Assembly: GCA_963931925.1 (NCBI GenBank)
Contig: OZ007570.1
Coordinates: 68,291,714-68,355,713 of the forward strand
Direction of reading: 5' to 3'
DNA from: Onchidella celtica
Taxonomy: Eukaryota > Mollusca > Gastropoda > Systellommatophora > Onchidiidae
Length of the DNA stretch: 64,000 bases
The position numbers were made by a program, and so were the translations under genes. The notes beneath the pieces are model-generated. The model was not told where the DNA came from and made no database searches. It saw only the letters and a program-made list of their open reading frames with translations. Of the stretch, positions 24,317 through 36,240 are shown piece by piece (positions within the stretch are counted from its first letter, which is position 1; each line of letters starts with the position of its first letter).

Positions 24317-26631
24317 TCAAAGGTCGCGAGGTCAGCGGGGCTTTTCCCGGTATACGTCTCAGCCAATGAGAACTATTCGTTTAATGTGGTATCGTTCAGC
24401 GCGATTCTAATCATTATTAAAAATTTATACTTGGAATTTATAATCTCTGTTCACCGGATGTTGTTAAAACGCATGTAACACGTAACGTGTGGGATGCTTG
24501 ATCTAGATCTAGATCTGACTTGATAGAATCTAACCTGTAATTTTGTGATATTATAATTCTCGGTGTGTGAGAGGCAGAACGGCAGAGAAATTTAGACACA
24601 TTACTATTAAACATTGACATAGACACCGCAATAAGCGCGGTTGGGGAGAAAGTGTATGCCAAACCAGAATCAGCCGGTTTAATAGATGCAGATTGCAAGA
24701 CGAGACTTGCTACTGCCAGATTTTGAAAATAATATCGTGCATGTTGTCGCGGATCGGGATTTTGGGGAATATAGATCGAGAGGTCCGCTTCCCAATCACA
24801 CGAGCACAAAAAACAACAACAATTAAACAACTTTCACTCTAAAAACTAAATAAATCAATTTGAGTAACAGACTGTAAAGTTTATATATCTAACAAATTCA
24901 AAGATAAAATATACAATAGATAACGAATACAATAGCAACTGAAAATGCTCAGCTAAGCTGAGGAGCAACTATGAAGTACTTAAGGCAATGTAATATGAAG
25001 TTATCTAAGTCACAATAAATTTACATTCAAAAGAATCCGCGCCCGAGGGCGACGGATCCTGTAAGGTTTAAAGTTCTATCTCTCTTCATACTTAAACATA
25101 TTTATATAGCGTCTCTGCCAGGCGCGCTCTGGTGTAGTTCACACGTGGTCGCGGGAAATGCATGTGGTCTGGCAGTACTGGTCAACAGTCTACATGTGTA
25201 GGTGGCTGTAAATTCAGGATGGAATTAAAATCTTTAGCTCACCATTCGGCCCTCACAATGTGAGGGCTGTTGATATTAGCGCTGTGGGTTTAATGCTCAA
25301 ACAAGTATGCTTGGGCTCAGGAGCGTAGATTTCTGACAATGCTCCATCACTGTACATATACAGCTCAATCGCTGCGTCTCTATGACTTCTCATCTGGCTG
25401 AGAGCTCGCCGTCCACCTCGTAAATGGATTGTCTACATGTGGCCCAGAACTAAGTTCTGTATGGCCTTAAATACTGGACTGCATCTGCAGCTTACCGTCT
25501 AATTCCTGGATTGTGATTGGTGCAACCACTTCTAGCTCAGCTGCCGAACTGAGTTATTTTAAGTAACAGCCCTACGCAACGACCTTGGGTCGACATCAAA
25601 GGTCGAATCACTCAAGACAATAAAATGTAATTTTATAGCAATAAATTCTTAACATGTTCAAAACCCCGAGCTTTTACTCTGGATCACGGATTTTCTGTAC
25701 GTCAACAGACGTCTCAATAACATTTAATTCCTACTCACCCCTTCCCTCTCTACTAAACCTAGTTCAAAACACGAGATATAAAAAGTGCTCAGTCATGCAC
25801 ACCTACGCTGTCCGTCTATCCTTCCCCACACCTTCTGTCTATCTATTATAAAAAAAACTGTTCAAAACAAATTGTTTACGAGACCAAGTTATGCTGGCTC
25901 GCACAATAATTACGTTTGTAAAAATTACTCACTGCTCTCTCACAAAAATTTAGTCAGTGGAAACATTTATGAATTAAATCTGTTCTTGACACATGTGCTT
26001 GAAGATAAGTAGGTACTAATTCAGGCCGCTGTTGGACACCTTACTGTTTCTAATTTGAAGACCTGGTTCCAAGAATTTGAAGCCATTCACAACATGACCT
26101 TGCGAGTGAAAAAAATCAAGAAAGCTACCGAGGGTAGATCTATGACACTATGTTCTCCAACATTATTACAGGGAAGCTAACATGTTTATAATAATTTAGA
26201 TCTATTAATTATCATGTTTTAGTGAAGGTGGTCGTACAGAAGTTCCAGAACACTAGATCTAGATGTAATTTATCAAGATGTAGATCTGTAAGAATAAAAC
26301 ACCTAAATCTAATTAAAAGTTAAAAAGACATCATAAAATTGGGGAGGATTACCATCAGATTGAACCATATATTATATATCTCGAGTTGATGGGTACACAG
26401 ACAGGCTTAAGGGTTAAGAATGGGTTCGATAAGTTTTGGGATCGGGGATAGAATGTCTTTTTTTTATTTTTTATTTTAGGTTTGATTATTTTCATTTAAT
26501 ATAGGCTAGATGTAGAAAGACTGCAAAGGAATCACGTATTTTATTGTTTATTTAAAAGAGAGATTTTATCTGCCCGTAATTGGTTTTGTGATGTTTATTT
26601 TGGAAAAATTTCTTCACTTTTATACAGGGTC
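24317..26631. other. No gene recognised
   Basis: Mixed composition, GC-richer at 25030-25560. The 25250-25270 region has CCCTCACAATGTGAGGG, a perfect small hairpin. AGATCT words lie at 24500 and 26252-26290. Short open frames lack splice support. Confidence 0.4.
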
Positions 26632-26710
26632 GGCTATACTTCTAGCTTAGTGGTTAGCATCTTCGCCCATCAATCGGGTGACCGTGGTTTGATTATCAGA
26701 CGGTTTTTTG
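26632..26710 (+). mobile_element. tRNA-derived SINE head
   Basis: TAGCTTAGTGGTTAGCATC fits an RNA polymerase III A-box region, and GTGGTTTGATTATCAG about 25 bases later fits a B box (GGTTCRANNCC) with substitutions. The stems of a true tRNA do not close, and the block is followed by T-rich tracts. It is therefore more likely a decayed tRNA-related SINE than a functional tRNA gene. Its 3' limit is unclear. Confidence 0.5.
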
Positions 26711-27947
26711 TTTTTTTGTTTTTTTTATTGTTTTTTTTAATAGAAGTCATTTTTGTCAAATAAAAGTCTTTTTTTATTAGGAATCAAATCAGTCTATTTA
26801 ATTCTTTTTTTTTTAATCCAACAACAATAATAATTGTGGAATCCATTCGTTTTTTTCTTGTATTTAGTCAACACCAGTGTACTGGAGGATAAACCTGGAC
26901 CTATATTGTTGGAAACCTGGGCAGTATCCACCGATAATGTTGATTCGAGGGGCAGAGAAAAGACAAAGAATTGTTGGATCCTCCAGGGACATGGGAAACC
27001 ACGTTAACAGTTTCAGCGAAGAAGGCACGAGGTAAGAAAATTGAAAAATAACCATCAGCATTACATAGAAGAGAGAACAATATTATTTAACATAAAAATA
27101 CAATGAACTTGTAATGTTACCTGTCTGCTTTGAAGAGCCTGTCCTTCGACCAATATCTGTTTAGGTTATATATTGTAACAACATGTCTCTACATACATAC
27201 TACATAATCTGCTACACCAAGGGAGCAGCACTTCATATCCCCAGAGCTGCGAACTAATGTTTGTGAAATTGTGATTTAATCTGCAGAAGATACAGAATCA
27301 CATATTATTATATGTGTAGTTTCTTGTGGGCGCTGTCTTTTGAAAGTAGAGAAAATTTAACATTTCTAATAGTGACAGAGTTATGAAATTCCATTAAAAT
27401 TTAAAGTGAGAGCCCTGTCTTATAGTTATAAATCCATATTATACATCATGATGTGGAACACGCTCTTAGATTTCCAGATACATTAACATCTATAAAAAAA
27501 AAATTATGTACAGCATACATCCTGCTAATGTTGTAAAATGCAGAAGGCATTATATATCAGAACACAGAAAAGGAGGCTGACCAGTGGCATGGAGCATAAA
27601 TACAATGAATAAATTTACTGGAGTTTAGATTATCTAGTGCATTAGTTGAACTGTTGCCACAAAAATAACATTTTCATAACATGTTTTTGGATTTGGGGCA
27701 AGACTAACAAAAATAAAAGGACATCTTTAAGATCTTAAAAAGTTAAAGCTATTTTCTCTCTTCCATTTCTAATTGTTTTAGAATTCCTTACACTCACAGT
27801 AGTGTAATTGTAAAATAATGTATACTGTTATCACTTTTGGTGCTTGTTACACGTTGATATTACACCCTTCTTGCTATTTAACGTAATTCACAAGTAAAAA
27901 CTCATAACAGTAATTTTGTTGTATCTTTATCATCCTGTGTATTGCAG
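26711..27947. other. No firm gene; possible upstream exon at ~26866-27032
   Basis: On the plus strand a ~50-codon open stretch (VNTSVLEDKPGPILLET...) is followed by a good donor (GAGGTAAGAA at about 27030). However, a TAA lies between it and the donor. It may be a decayed upstream exon of the SWIM-finger relic, but I cannot show it. The remainder is AT-rich. Confidence 0.3.
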
Positions 27948-28673
27948 CTACCATTGGACATGGCTTTAAGAACCTGCACATGTGACTTTGGAAGAGATGG
28001 TGCCCCATGCAAGCATTAGTATGCTCTATGGTGTGGCAAGAAGGCGAGTTGCTTGAACTTTGTACCAGTCCATAGTCTGGAAATGAGACAGATGTTAGTT
28101 TTCAGAGCCATTGGGCAATCTTTAAGGATGGACCACCCTCCGACAGAATGAACCACAAAATTCCATTGTATCTCATACAAATTATATTCCTGCACAGGAG
28201 GGCACACCACAGTCCTCTGCAGATTTGTCTGGCAATGTAAATGATGATGAAAACTCTGAAAAGTTGGACAGTGCTTTCCAGGAAGTATGCAACTTGGTAG
28301 CAGAAAAGCTGAGTCAAAGTAGAGATCCAAATCTTGTGAAAAGTATACTAAAATTTCACAGGAGAGTGATGCAACTGGACAGTGTGTCATCAGGTTGTGC
28401 CAGGCTGTCTACGGCTTTTTTTTTTTTTGATTTGCATCCCATGAAATGCAAAGGGGGAAAAATGGGAGGAAAATAAAGGTGCAACCAAACCGCAAGAGAT
28501 GGTCAGGGATTGGCAATAGGCAGGCTGTGTATAAGATTAAGAGAAAAGCTCTGGTACCTTTAGGATTTCCTGCGAAACAACAGAAATGGGTTCACAGATT
28601 GTCGTCGCTTATTAACAACAATGTGAATGTTGCGAAGAAATCAGGCGCTGATGTGATGGCCTCAAAAACTTAA
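27948..28673 (+). pseudogene. Decayed SWIM-type zinc-finger gene exon
   Basis: After an intron-like TGTGTATTGCAG the frame reads into CTCDFGRDGAPCKH (27975-28016), a C-x-C-x9-C-x-H SWIM zinc finger. The next codon is TAG, apparently replacing glutamine. The same frame then continues with LNFVPVHSLEMRQM (about 28055-28100), stops at TGA, and after frameshifts resumes as an acidic/lysine-rich stretch from about 28210. A T12 run at about 28417-28428 is followed by another frame shift. The tail frame (28446-28673) carries KIKVQPNRKRWSG and HRLSSLINNNVN, which resemble the tails of multi-copy SWIM-finger proteins known to me from molluscs. Two stops and at least two frameshifts make it a pseudogene. 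It may be a transposase-related gene or a host-family relic. Confidence 0.6.
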
Positions 28674-28826
28674 CATACCTGTACCAGTAGGAGTATAGTA
28701 AAAAATAAAACTCAGAATGAAAAATGAAAATGCATCTATTTGCATTGCAATGTTGAAATTTGGTCTCAGAATACCTTTTTATGTACACATGTTCTATTAG
28801 CATTTGCCCATGTTTGCTTGCTGCCT

Positions 28827-29911
28827 TTAACCCCTTCGATCCTATAGTGACGTACCTGGTTCGTCATAAAATTGTGCAATTTTTGCCACTGTGCCGTACC
28901 AAATATGTCACGAAAGTTGCAATACTCTGGGTTCCCCAATACCATGTAGACGTAGCAGGTACGGCATACTAAAACTGCTCTACAAATGCTTTGTATTCAA
29001 AGCTATGGCGAGTACAGGTGAAATTCTGAATTAGCATTGAAGTTTACGCATACTCGATTCCAGTTTTTTGAAATTTCTTTACTGCTAGCGATTTACCAGA
29101 GCAAATAATCTTCGATCAGTTACCTTCCTCTCGCCACTGTCGGCTTGATGGTAACTTTGTAAACAAGCTCACAATGGCCTCAGGGAGCAGAAAAAGAGAA
29201 AGAATATGACTGTTTGAGCTAGATGTAGTGAGACAGAGTGATAGCGAAGACAATTTTTTTTCTCAAATTCTGGGTCTGAGTATGTTTTGTCAAGGGGTGA
29301 GGAGTCAGATTCTTCTGACAGTGACTCCAGGCGTATGACATCGAAGAGTGCCCATCTGCAAGCTGCTAGATCTAGTACTAGTACTAGTGGTGCCAGTGTT
29401 AGTTCTGGCACTAGTAAAGGCAAGGGTAAAGGTATGGAAAGAACAGTGACCACTGATAAAACTAAGAAGGTGCCAGCCAAGAAATCTAGATCCAGGGGTG
29501 TCCCTCTCAACCTGGCCTGTGCCTTGGCCGATGCTTTGAGGTTTATCACACCTTCTAGACTGATCTTTTTTCATAGACATTTGGTGAGATATTGCTGATT
29601 GTTTTTATGGACATGTTTCAAAGTGCCTGGGAGGTCATAATTTCATATTACAGGTGTGTTCAATGAAGTCAAACACAAAAATTGTTTTTCATTTTTTTTC
29701 TTTTTTTGAACAGTTTCACATAGTTTCATGTATTGTGACCTTGTAAGTTGTATTATATTGCTTGAGAGGAAAAAACATGGTATATTTAGAAACTACATTC
29801 AATTTCCTTTCACATAATGTATCCTTTTGTGGGGATAACTATAAATAAACTGATCCCAGTCAATTTTAAAACATAACCTTAAAAACCACTTCAGCGCTAT
29901 CGAAAGGGCTA
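28827..29911. mobile_element. Truncated piggyBac-like element
   Basis: TTAA at 28827-28830 is followed by CCCCTTCGAT. At the other end ATCGAAAGGG is followed by CTAA (29908-29911). The two tips match as inverted repeats at about 12 of 14 positions. TTAA targets and CCY..GGG tips characterise piggyBac. The interior of ~1.08 kb holds a plus-strand relic of an acidic, serine-rich N-terminus but no catalytic domain, so the element is an internally deleted, non-autonomous copy. The right target has mutated from TTAA to CTAA. Confidence 0.6.
29174..29598 (+). pseudogene. Relic of a transposase N-terminus (piggyBac-like)
   Basis: ATG at 29174 opens MASGSRKRER but meets TGA after eleven codons. A second frame continues with DVVRQSDSEDN, and after a T8 run a third frame gives SRGEESDSSDSDSRRM followed by a Ser/Thr/Lys-rich tail. 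Acidic, serine-rich starts of this kind are typical of piggyBac transposases, and the position inside matching TIRs supports that. None of the catalytic region is present. Identification rests on context more than on sequence similarity. Confidence 0.45.
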
Positions 29912-30805
29912 ACCAAAATAGCCAAAAAACCTGTCATACACAAATATTATTATTATCTTTTCATTTGTTCAGTATTAATGAAGGAATTTTCTGCCTTTTC
30001 TTTATTTGGTGGTGACAAAATTCATCACTTTTGTCCCATGGATGTCAGTTTTACTGAATGGTGTTTCCTATTGTACTGTCATCCCAGTAATGGTATAACA
30101 TGTCAATCCTGTGCTTTTTTCCTGCTACTAATTATGGCCTGAATTGGTCAAATTTAAATAGCTACTCAAAGTTTGTTCAATTTTTTAAAGTGTTTGAGCA
30201 TGTTATGACAGCATGCCAATAATACATACATGTAGTTATATGTAGGCCTACATGTAATTTCAAAGTGTCTATTTGAGGAAAGAAACTTTCTGGGTGCTAA
30301 CAAAACAAAAGTTCTTTGTGAAATTAAATTTTTTTGTACGTGTATACATTTAAGGGAAATATGATTTTTATGTTTTAAAGTTTTGTGAAGTTCAAAATAC
30401 AGTGGAATTTTTTGCATTGTCCAGTGTGCTTTTGGAAAAAAGTCTGTTTTCTGTATGTAATTGTATTTTTAACCAGCAGTCTCTTCTGTCATGATTTTTG
30501 TCCAATGTTTTATGAGATTATGTACATTAAATTACTTTATGTCATTGTACATTTACTTTTTAGGGAGCTCAGCTGTCTTTTTGTCAGGATTATTTCTTGT
30601 GCAATACTGATAATGGAGGACATGTACATTTACATAAAAAAAAAATTTGACTGATTTCAGTTCTCTTTGAATTTCACCCAAGTCACATGCATCTTGTATA
30701 TTCAGTCTTTTGGGGAGAGCATTCCATGAATATAATTATTATATGTCGACAGAGCTGATTTTGAGAAAAACAGCTTTGAAGTGAAAATATGGGTCCGACA
30801 CAAGC
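29912..30805. other. No gene recognised
   Basis: AT-rich, T-rich on the plus strand. The open frame at 30385-30654 is hydrophobic and low in complexity. No repeats with identifiable ends were seen. Confidence 0.4.
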
Positions 30806-31054
30806 TTCCAACTTGGCTGTTGTTTAGGGGACCGTAGCCAGGGTAAACTGTAGACGAACAGTGAACCCTACTCACTATGATCTCTATAAAGGCTTTGTAA
30901 TTAGACTACGGTCTCCTAACAAGATCCAAAAACTTCCAACTTGGCTGTTGTTTAGGGGACCGTGGCATGTAACAGGGTAAACTGTAGATGAGCAGTGAAC
31001 ACTACTCAGTATGATCTCTATAACGGCTTAGTTATTAGACTACGGTCTCCTAAC
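30806..31054. repeat. Tandem pair of small TIR units, ~128-bp period
   Basis: Two direct copies share TTCCAACTTGGCTGTTGTTT at their start. Each copy is bounded by TTAGGGGACCGTAG (30824-30837) or TTAGGGGACCGTGG (30952-30965) on the left and CTACGGTCTCCTAA (30906-30919 and 31040-31053) on the right. The bounds are inverted repeats of each other with one or two mismatches. Each unit is therefore a ~100-bp MITE-like hairpin element plus a short leader, duplicated side by side. The copies differ at several sites and by a short insertion. No coding capacity. Confidence 0.75.
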
Positions 31055-32232
31055 AGCAATCATTCCAATATTAATGGGTCAATTAGCTATTGCCACTTTT
31101 AGGATTAAATGCTGTTTTCTCAAAATCTTGTTTTAGGGGGTCACTGACTTCAATTTATCAGAAATGTCTTGTCTTTTATTATTATATGTACAGAACTCAA
31201 AATGTCATGTTTGCGACTTATTGTGGGTTTTTATTGTCTTTGCTTCCAGACTTGCTGTGACCCCACAGATTTTCTGTGGTTTGTATAATATTACATATAC
31301 TTTTGTTGATAAAGTGCATGTAGGGCAAGATGTTCTATTCTTTCTTTGTTCTATTCTTTACTCGGATTTGGAGTTTATTATTATTATATTATTATTTTAA
31401 AAACATATTTTCAGCATGTGGAAGATGACTTTTTCTGGTTTTCAATTTGTTGGAGGATACATAATATGGATGTAAAAGACATGTATTATTTTTAGTTCAA
31501 CCTGGCAAATTTGTAAAGAACAAGCAAGTCACTGGGGTCTTAAAACTCCGTCTGAAACCACTCGTTTGTAGATCTAAGTAGTTCGGGAAGAAATTATAGA
31601 TTGCACTTTATAATACTTAATCCTTGACAACTTTAAAAACAAGTCATTCACTATACACATTGCCAGAATTTTTACTTCATAACAGGCAGTAAACATGCAG
31701 CATTATTAGAATTGATGGAGACAAGCAAAAAAGTAATTTGTCTTGTGGTCCATTAATGTGATGAACTAAGACCACATTTTTTATTGCTGTAAAATTGGGG
31801 TATGTAATTTTATAAATTTACTGTATACGTGTAAATCAAAATTAGATCGGCTAATAGTCAGAACACAACAGGACAGGGTGAGACTGAAAAAAAAAAAAAA
31901 AACACTCAGAAAAATATTAACAGTAACACCAAGAAAATGACAGGCCTTTAAACAGTTTAATGATAACTACAATACTGTTTTTTCTTGTGGCACGTCAAAT
32001 TCGATTTACTACTGACATCCATACCACAAATTTCACACTTATATATATGTGGCACAGGAACGGGTAAACCGAGCGGGTCTCTCTCTCTCTCTATAGCTGT
32101 CTAATCTGACACCAAATAATGTAACAGGGACGAGACGAGCGGGCTCTCTACACAGTCAAACATACAAACAAAACTATCAGGTTTTGAGAGGACAACAATT
32201 TTATTAAAAGGAAAAGAAAATAACAAATCATA
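31055..32232. other. No gene; A-run and possible LTR boundary
   Basis: Contains an A17 tract at about 31888-31904 and (TC)n at 32080-32092. TCTGACACCA (32105-32114) followed by TGTAACAGGG resembles, on the minus strand, an LTR end next to a TGGTGTCAGA primer-binding site, but no second end was found. TATTAT runs lie near 31379-31396. Confidence 0.35.
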
Positions 32233-32333
32233 AACACAATACAATAAACAGTACAATAAACCACAATAAACCAGACAATACGATAAACCCGAGACGATAA
32301 ACACATGACAATACAATAAACCACAATAAACCC
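32233..32333. repeat. Degenerate tandem repeat of ACAATAAACC
   Basis: About eight imperfect units built on CAATAAACC, some joined through CAATACAATAAAC or GATAAAC. It is low-complexity, with no coding meaning. It lies just inside the possible LTR boundary at 32120. Confidence 0.6.
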
Positions 32334-34231
32334 AACCGATAGGCGCGCTGAAGAAGAACAAAAAACAGGAATTAACAGCACGCCTCATCAGTTAATCATT
32401 ACATCATGCTAAAACAAGAGAATGCATCAAAAGAAAACATAAAAGTTAATAATAACCATATTCACATTGTAAACTAATATATGGGGACGGTCTAGTATGT
32501 CTATCAAACAGTAACGCATAACTTACATTGTGAGCACTCCAGGGGAGATAACTCGAGTATAAGATGCAAGCCTACCAAGTAACATGTTTACTTCCCTTGG
32601 CTTAACTGCAGGCTGACATAGGGCTATCCCACACGTTATAATTCTTATATTATAACAATGGCCATTATTCTAGATCAGGAAGAAAAATTAATTTGATTCC
32701 AGACAAGATAACATTAAGCCTTACATGTGTATACGCGCACCCTGTACGCATCAAATCTATCCTAGTTATGGAATGAGCTGGAGTTAAACTAACTAAAATA
32801 AAATACAGTCTGCTGAGTCTACACACTCATACCACAGAACGGCCCGTGCTAGATGGCTCAATAAAAGACAATCCCGTCTACTTACTTAGCCCCCCCATGC
32901 ACAACATAGTATCCCTTAATTAACAATTACCATCATAATTAGCAGAGGATAGCAATAGCCAACTGGATCTACTCATTAAGTCAAAATTAATTAACTTAGG
33001 CCCCATTAGCCAACCCAACTCCATTCCGCACATGCTAGATTATTAATATTACACAAAACCCTAGTCCATACTGCCACAGACTTATCTCAACTCAGAGCCA
33101 AACTTACCCCTTTCCTATCCTCTGGATATAATACCAAACTCCTTACTCATAAAGTCACAGGAGTATCTCTAGGTGGACCAACCCACATGATAAGTCAACA
33201 CCTAAGTCTCAACCAACAATAGCAAGTTATAGTCTCCCACTACAAGTGATATGATAATCATGGCATAAAGCCAAACCCAACTACATGGTACAACTACAAG
33301 ACTGTATTACCTCCAACAATACTGATATACTTAAAACAGTCCCACATATTCAGTGAACATAATTATATAATGCAACAAGATAATATCATAATAATGATGA
33401 CATATATATATCATAGGTCTACTGGGCAAGCAACACCCATAACTCTGATTGAGTTAAGTCAATGCATCTGATCTCTTCATTACAACAGAGTCCAATTACA
33501 TCTGTCAGTGTGTCAAAAGAACAGACAATGAGCACCTACAAAGGATGCCATAAAAATATGACACCTGATGCATAGACAATGCATCTATACACCTAGCATA
33601 GGCCTTTCCCTTCATGATTCATCTTATCAACAACCAAAGTTCAAGGTTCGACCCTCAAAAGTTTCTAAGTCCGACCTAACCAGTACAAATTGAAGAAAAT
33701 CAACTTAACACCTATTTAGAGAACATACTAATTCAAAGAGGCATTATAATAAACATATAAATTAAGAAATTAAAGTAAATAATCATCATCCTTTAGTATA
33801 ATTCCGATATTCGACATCCCAAATGCTGTTTAAGTGTGGTAGCGACTGCAAACAGTCAGCCAGGTTTGTTATTGTTGTTTAGGTGAACCAATCCCGGTCT
33901 TGATTTGACCCGCTTGACCAGAAGTCATGTGATCATGCCTGCTGGCGTCTGCTGTGACCTACTCACGCACTTGCAAACCCCCGCACCTCTCTCTCTCCAT
34001 CTTAACTGGTCTGCTCATTATCATAAAGCTCACAATGAACACGGTATCAACAAAATGCAACGAACAGGCACACAAGACAAATCTACACATACATCATAGT
34101 CACAATGCTGATTTAAAGGAACCTAGAAATAATCATCATCCAACAGTAACCTTACAAACCCACAAAAGAACTACAGTAAAGAAATAACTTGGTTATAATT
34201 CTTGCCCGTTACTCTCTCTCTGTCTCTCCTT
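32334..34231. other. No gene recognised
   Basis: Uniform AT-rich sequence with no open frame over about 65 codons that looks coding and no clear repeats. It might be the interior of a long decayed LTR or retroelement if the boundary at 32120 is real. Confidence 0.35.
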
Positions 34232-34387
34232 TAAGAAGGACATTTTGAGCTTGAATGGCACCAACTGCAGATTAAGAATAACGATCTAGATCTGTCTATC
34301 TCTGATCCATAAGAAGGACACTTTGAGCTTGAATGGCACCAACTGCAGATTAAGAATAACGATCTAGATCTGTCTATCTCTGATCCA
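34232..34387. repeat. Recent 78-bp tandem duplication
   Basis: 34232-34309 and 34310-34387 are identical except for one base (CATTTTGAGC against CACTTTGAGC). Each unit includes GGCACCAACTGCAGATTAAG and an AGATCT word. The near identity indicates a very recent event. Confidence 0.9.
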
Positions 34388-36178
34388 AGTAGCGGGACTT
34401 AGACCACACCCTCCAGTAGTACTATTTGTTAGCACTTCACATAAAATCCGTCTGTCATAAATTACAGTTAAATGTTTCCATTTAATTACATGAACTAATC
34501 ATGCGCGCTAGCGTTGATAGCATTTTAGAACCTTACACTCTTTCTCTGCAGGATACTGATAGATACTAAGATGGACACTTAGTAAGATAAACTTTACCAT
34601 AGATTGTTAGCTGCTAGCCTGATTGCCTAACCAAGCTGAACAAAGTTTGTCAAACTTCCAAGTATAATCCAATCATTATTATTTCACATCATCTAATATT
34701 ATTAAATACCAGAACTAAAATAATGGGTACAACTTACGTGAATTAACCAAATGAATTCACACTTGATAGTCTACATCATCAGAGCTGGCACTGCACCAAT
34801 CTTGAAATATAAATTATACAACTTCTTTTACTTTTATGTTAGTCTGGACACAATGACATGTCCTGCTGTCTTGAAGACTTGGGTGGAACTGACTGACCCA
34901 CGCTATCATCTAAGCGTCACCCAAACACGCGCAACCCACTCACTCCTTACAGTTCACTAAGTGCAAATTCTAATTAAACATTAAAACAAATGAAAACATT
35001 TTTAAAAGCTACCCTCTCGCTCGTGTATGTTGTAAATACACCATCTTAATAAAATATTACTTAACAAGATAAATAATAAACCAAAACTTATAATGTAGTG
35101 ATACATAACAAGATTCTACTTCTGGCACCAGGGATGGTCACTTAAATTGACCAATCACGGACAATACAGACAACGCTAAGACTGTGGTTTAAAATTGGCG
35201 CAGTGAGTTCATCAGTTGGCAATGTTACTCAACACTGCATGACTCATGTCAAGTGCACGATCAAACAATAAGGGGAGATTATCTATGGTTTCTGTGTGGT
35301 TACTTCCCCTTGACCACATCTAGTGGTCCAGCTGGTCAAAATAACGGGTTTATCTCCCTTTCCGCTGCAGTGAGCGATATTCTCAGCCCTGTAATTGTTC
35401 ACCCCATTACATATATTTTTTTTTATGGGTATCTGTATGCATGGCGAGTTGTCTTTTTTGTCTCCGAAACATTTGCCACAGCAGGGGCACTCAAATTTCC
35501 TGGTATGGACTATGGTAATGTCTATAAAGTGCCTTCTCATCTTCTAAGGGAAGTCTGCAGCCTTGCATACTGCTTTGCCACAGTGCTTAATGTGGTGGCT
35601 ATACAATTTCTTCTTTGGAAAAGTTCTGCCATATGAGCAAGTATGCGACCATGATGTCTGATCTGTGTCCATTTCCTCTCTTATCTTCCGGATCTCATCC
35701 TTCCAGTCCTGTGGGTGAAACGATTTTTTGACAAAGAATTAGTTTGTTCATATTTTGAGCCACTGTGTCAACATGCATGACAATACTGATGTCTCAGTTT
35801 TCAGTCAGTTGATTTATTGTTTTGTTTATTTTTCATTGCAGTATTTTTACATTTAATATGAATTTAAGACCATTATGTGGTCTCTACATCAAACCAACTG
35901 GCAAATCAGGATTCCATGGAGTAAAGCAAACAATTTTTTCTCCATCCCATAGACATGCTAACCGTTTGTTAATAACTTGCAGCCACTTATGAAACGAATC
36001 AGGAATGTCGCCGGTAAAGTCAAGAACATAATAATTATTAGATCTTCAGCAGTAAGTACTGACTGGTTAACCTGTAACCTTGATCTTATTAAGTCAACCA
36101 GTGCACAGAAGAAGGCGGCGTGGCTGAGAGAGAAAATAAATCACACAACAATTTGGCCAAAATACACTAAAATTTCAG
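34388..36178. other. No gene recognised
   Basis: GATTCTACTTCTGGCACCA (35112-35130) is, on the minus strand, 16/19 like a tRNA-Leu-type retrotransposon primer-binding site, but the bases beside it do not form an LTR end. The open frame at 35253-35636 has no recognisable domain. The stretch ends at the LINE's duplication CTCATAATA (36179-36187). Confidence 0.35.
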
Positions 36179-36201
36179 CTCATAATATATATGGCCTTTA
36201 G

Positions 36202-36215
36202 CGTCTTTACAGACG
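36202..36215 (-). other. RTE 3'-UTR hairpin
   Basis: On the minus strand CGTCT-GTAA-AGACG forms a perfect 5-bp stem with a four-base loop, about 15 bases before the 3' end (AAAGGCCATATAT). The same hairpin is present in the truncated copy at 52789-53001. A conserved 3' hairpin could be the RNA feature recognised by the element's reverse transcriptase (inference). Confidence 0.55.
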
Positions 36216-36240
36216 GTCTTAGCAGCTAGAATATTCACTT

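Noticed and set aside
26632-26710. Functional tRNA gene
   Set aside because: A- and B-box-like words are present but acceptor and anticodon stems do not pair and the B box is mutated.
28016-28390. 124-codon minus-strand ORF
   Set aside because: It lies antisense to the SWIM-finger relic, which explains the region better.
29169-29580. Minus-strand ORFs rich in Leu/Ser/Thr
   Set aside because: Antisense to the piggyBac-like relic's repetitive Ser/Thr codons (ACTAGT words).
35253-35636. 127-codon plus-strand ORF as a gene
   Set aside because: Hydrophobic/aromatic mixture without motif, start context or splice support.
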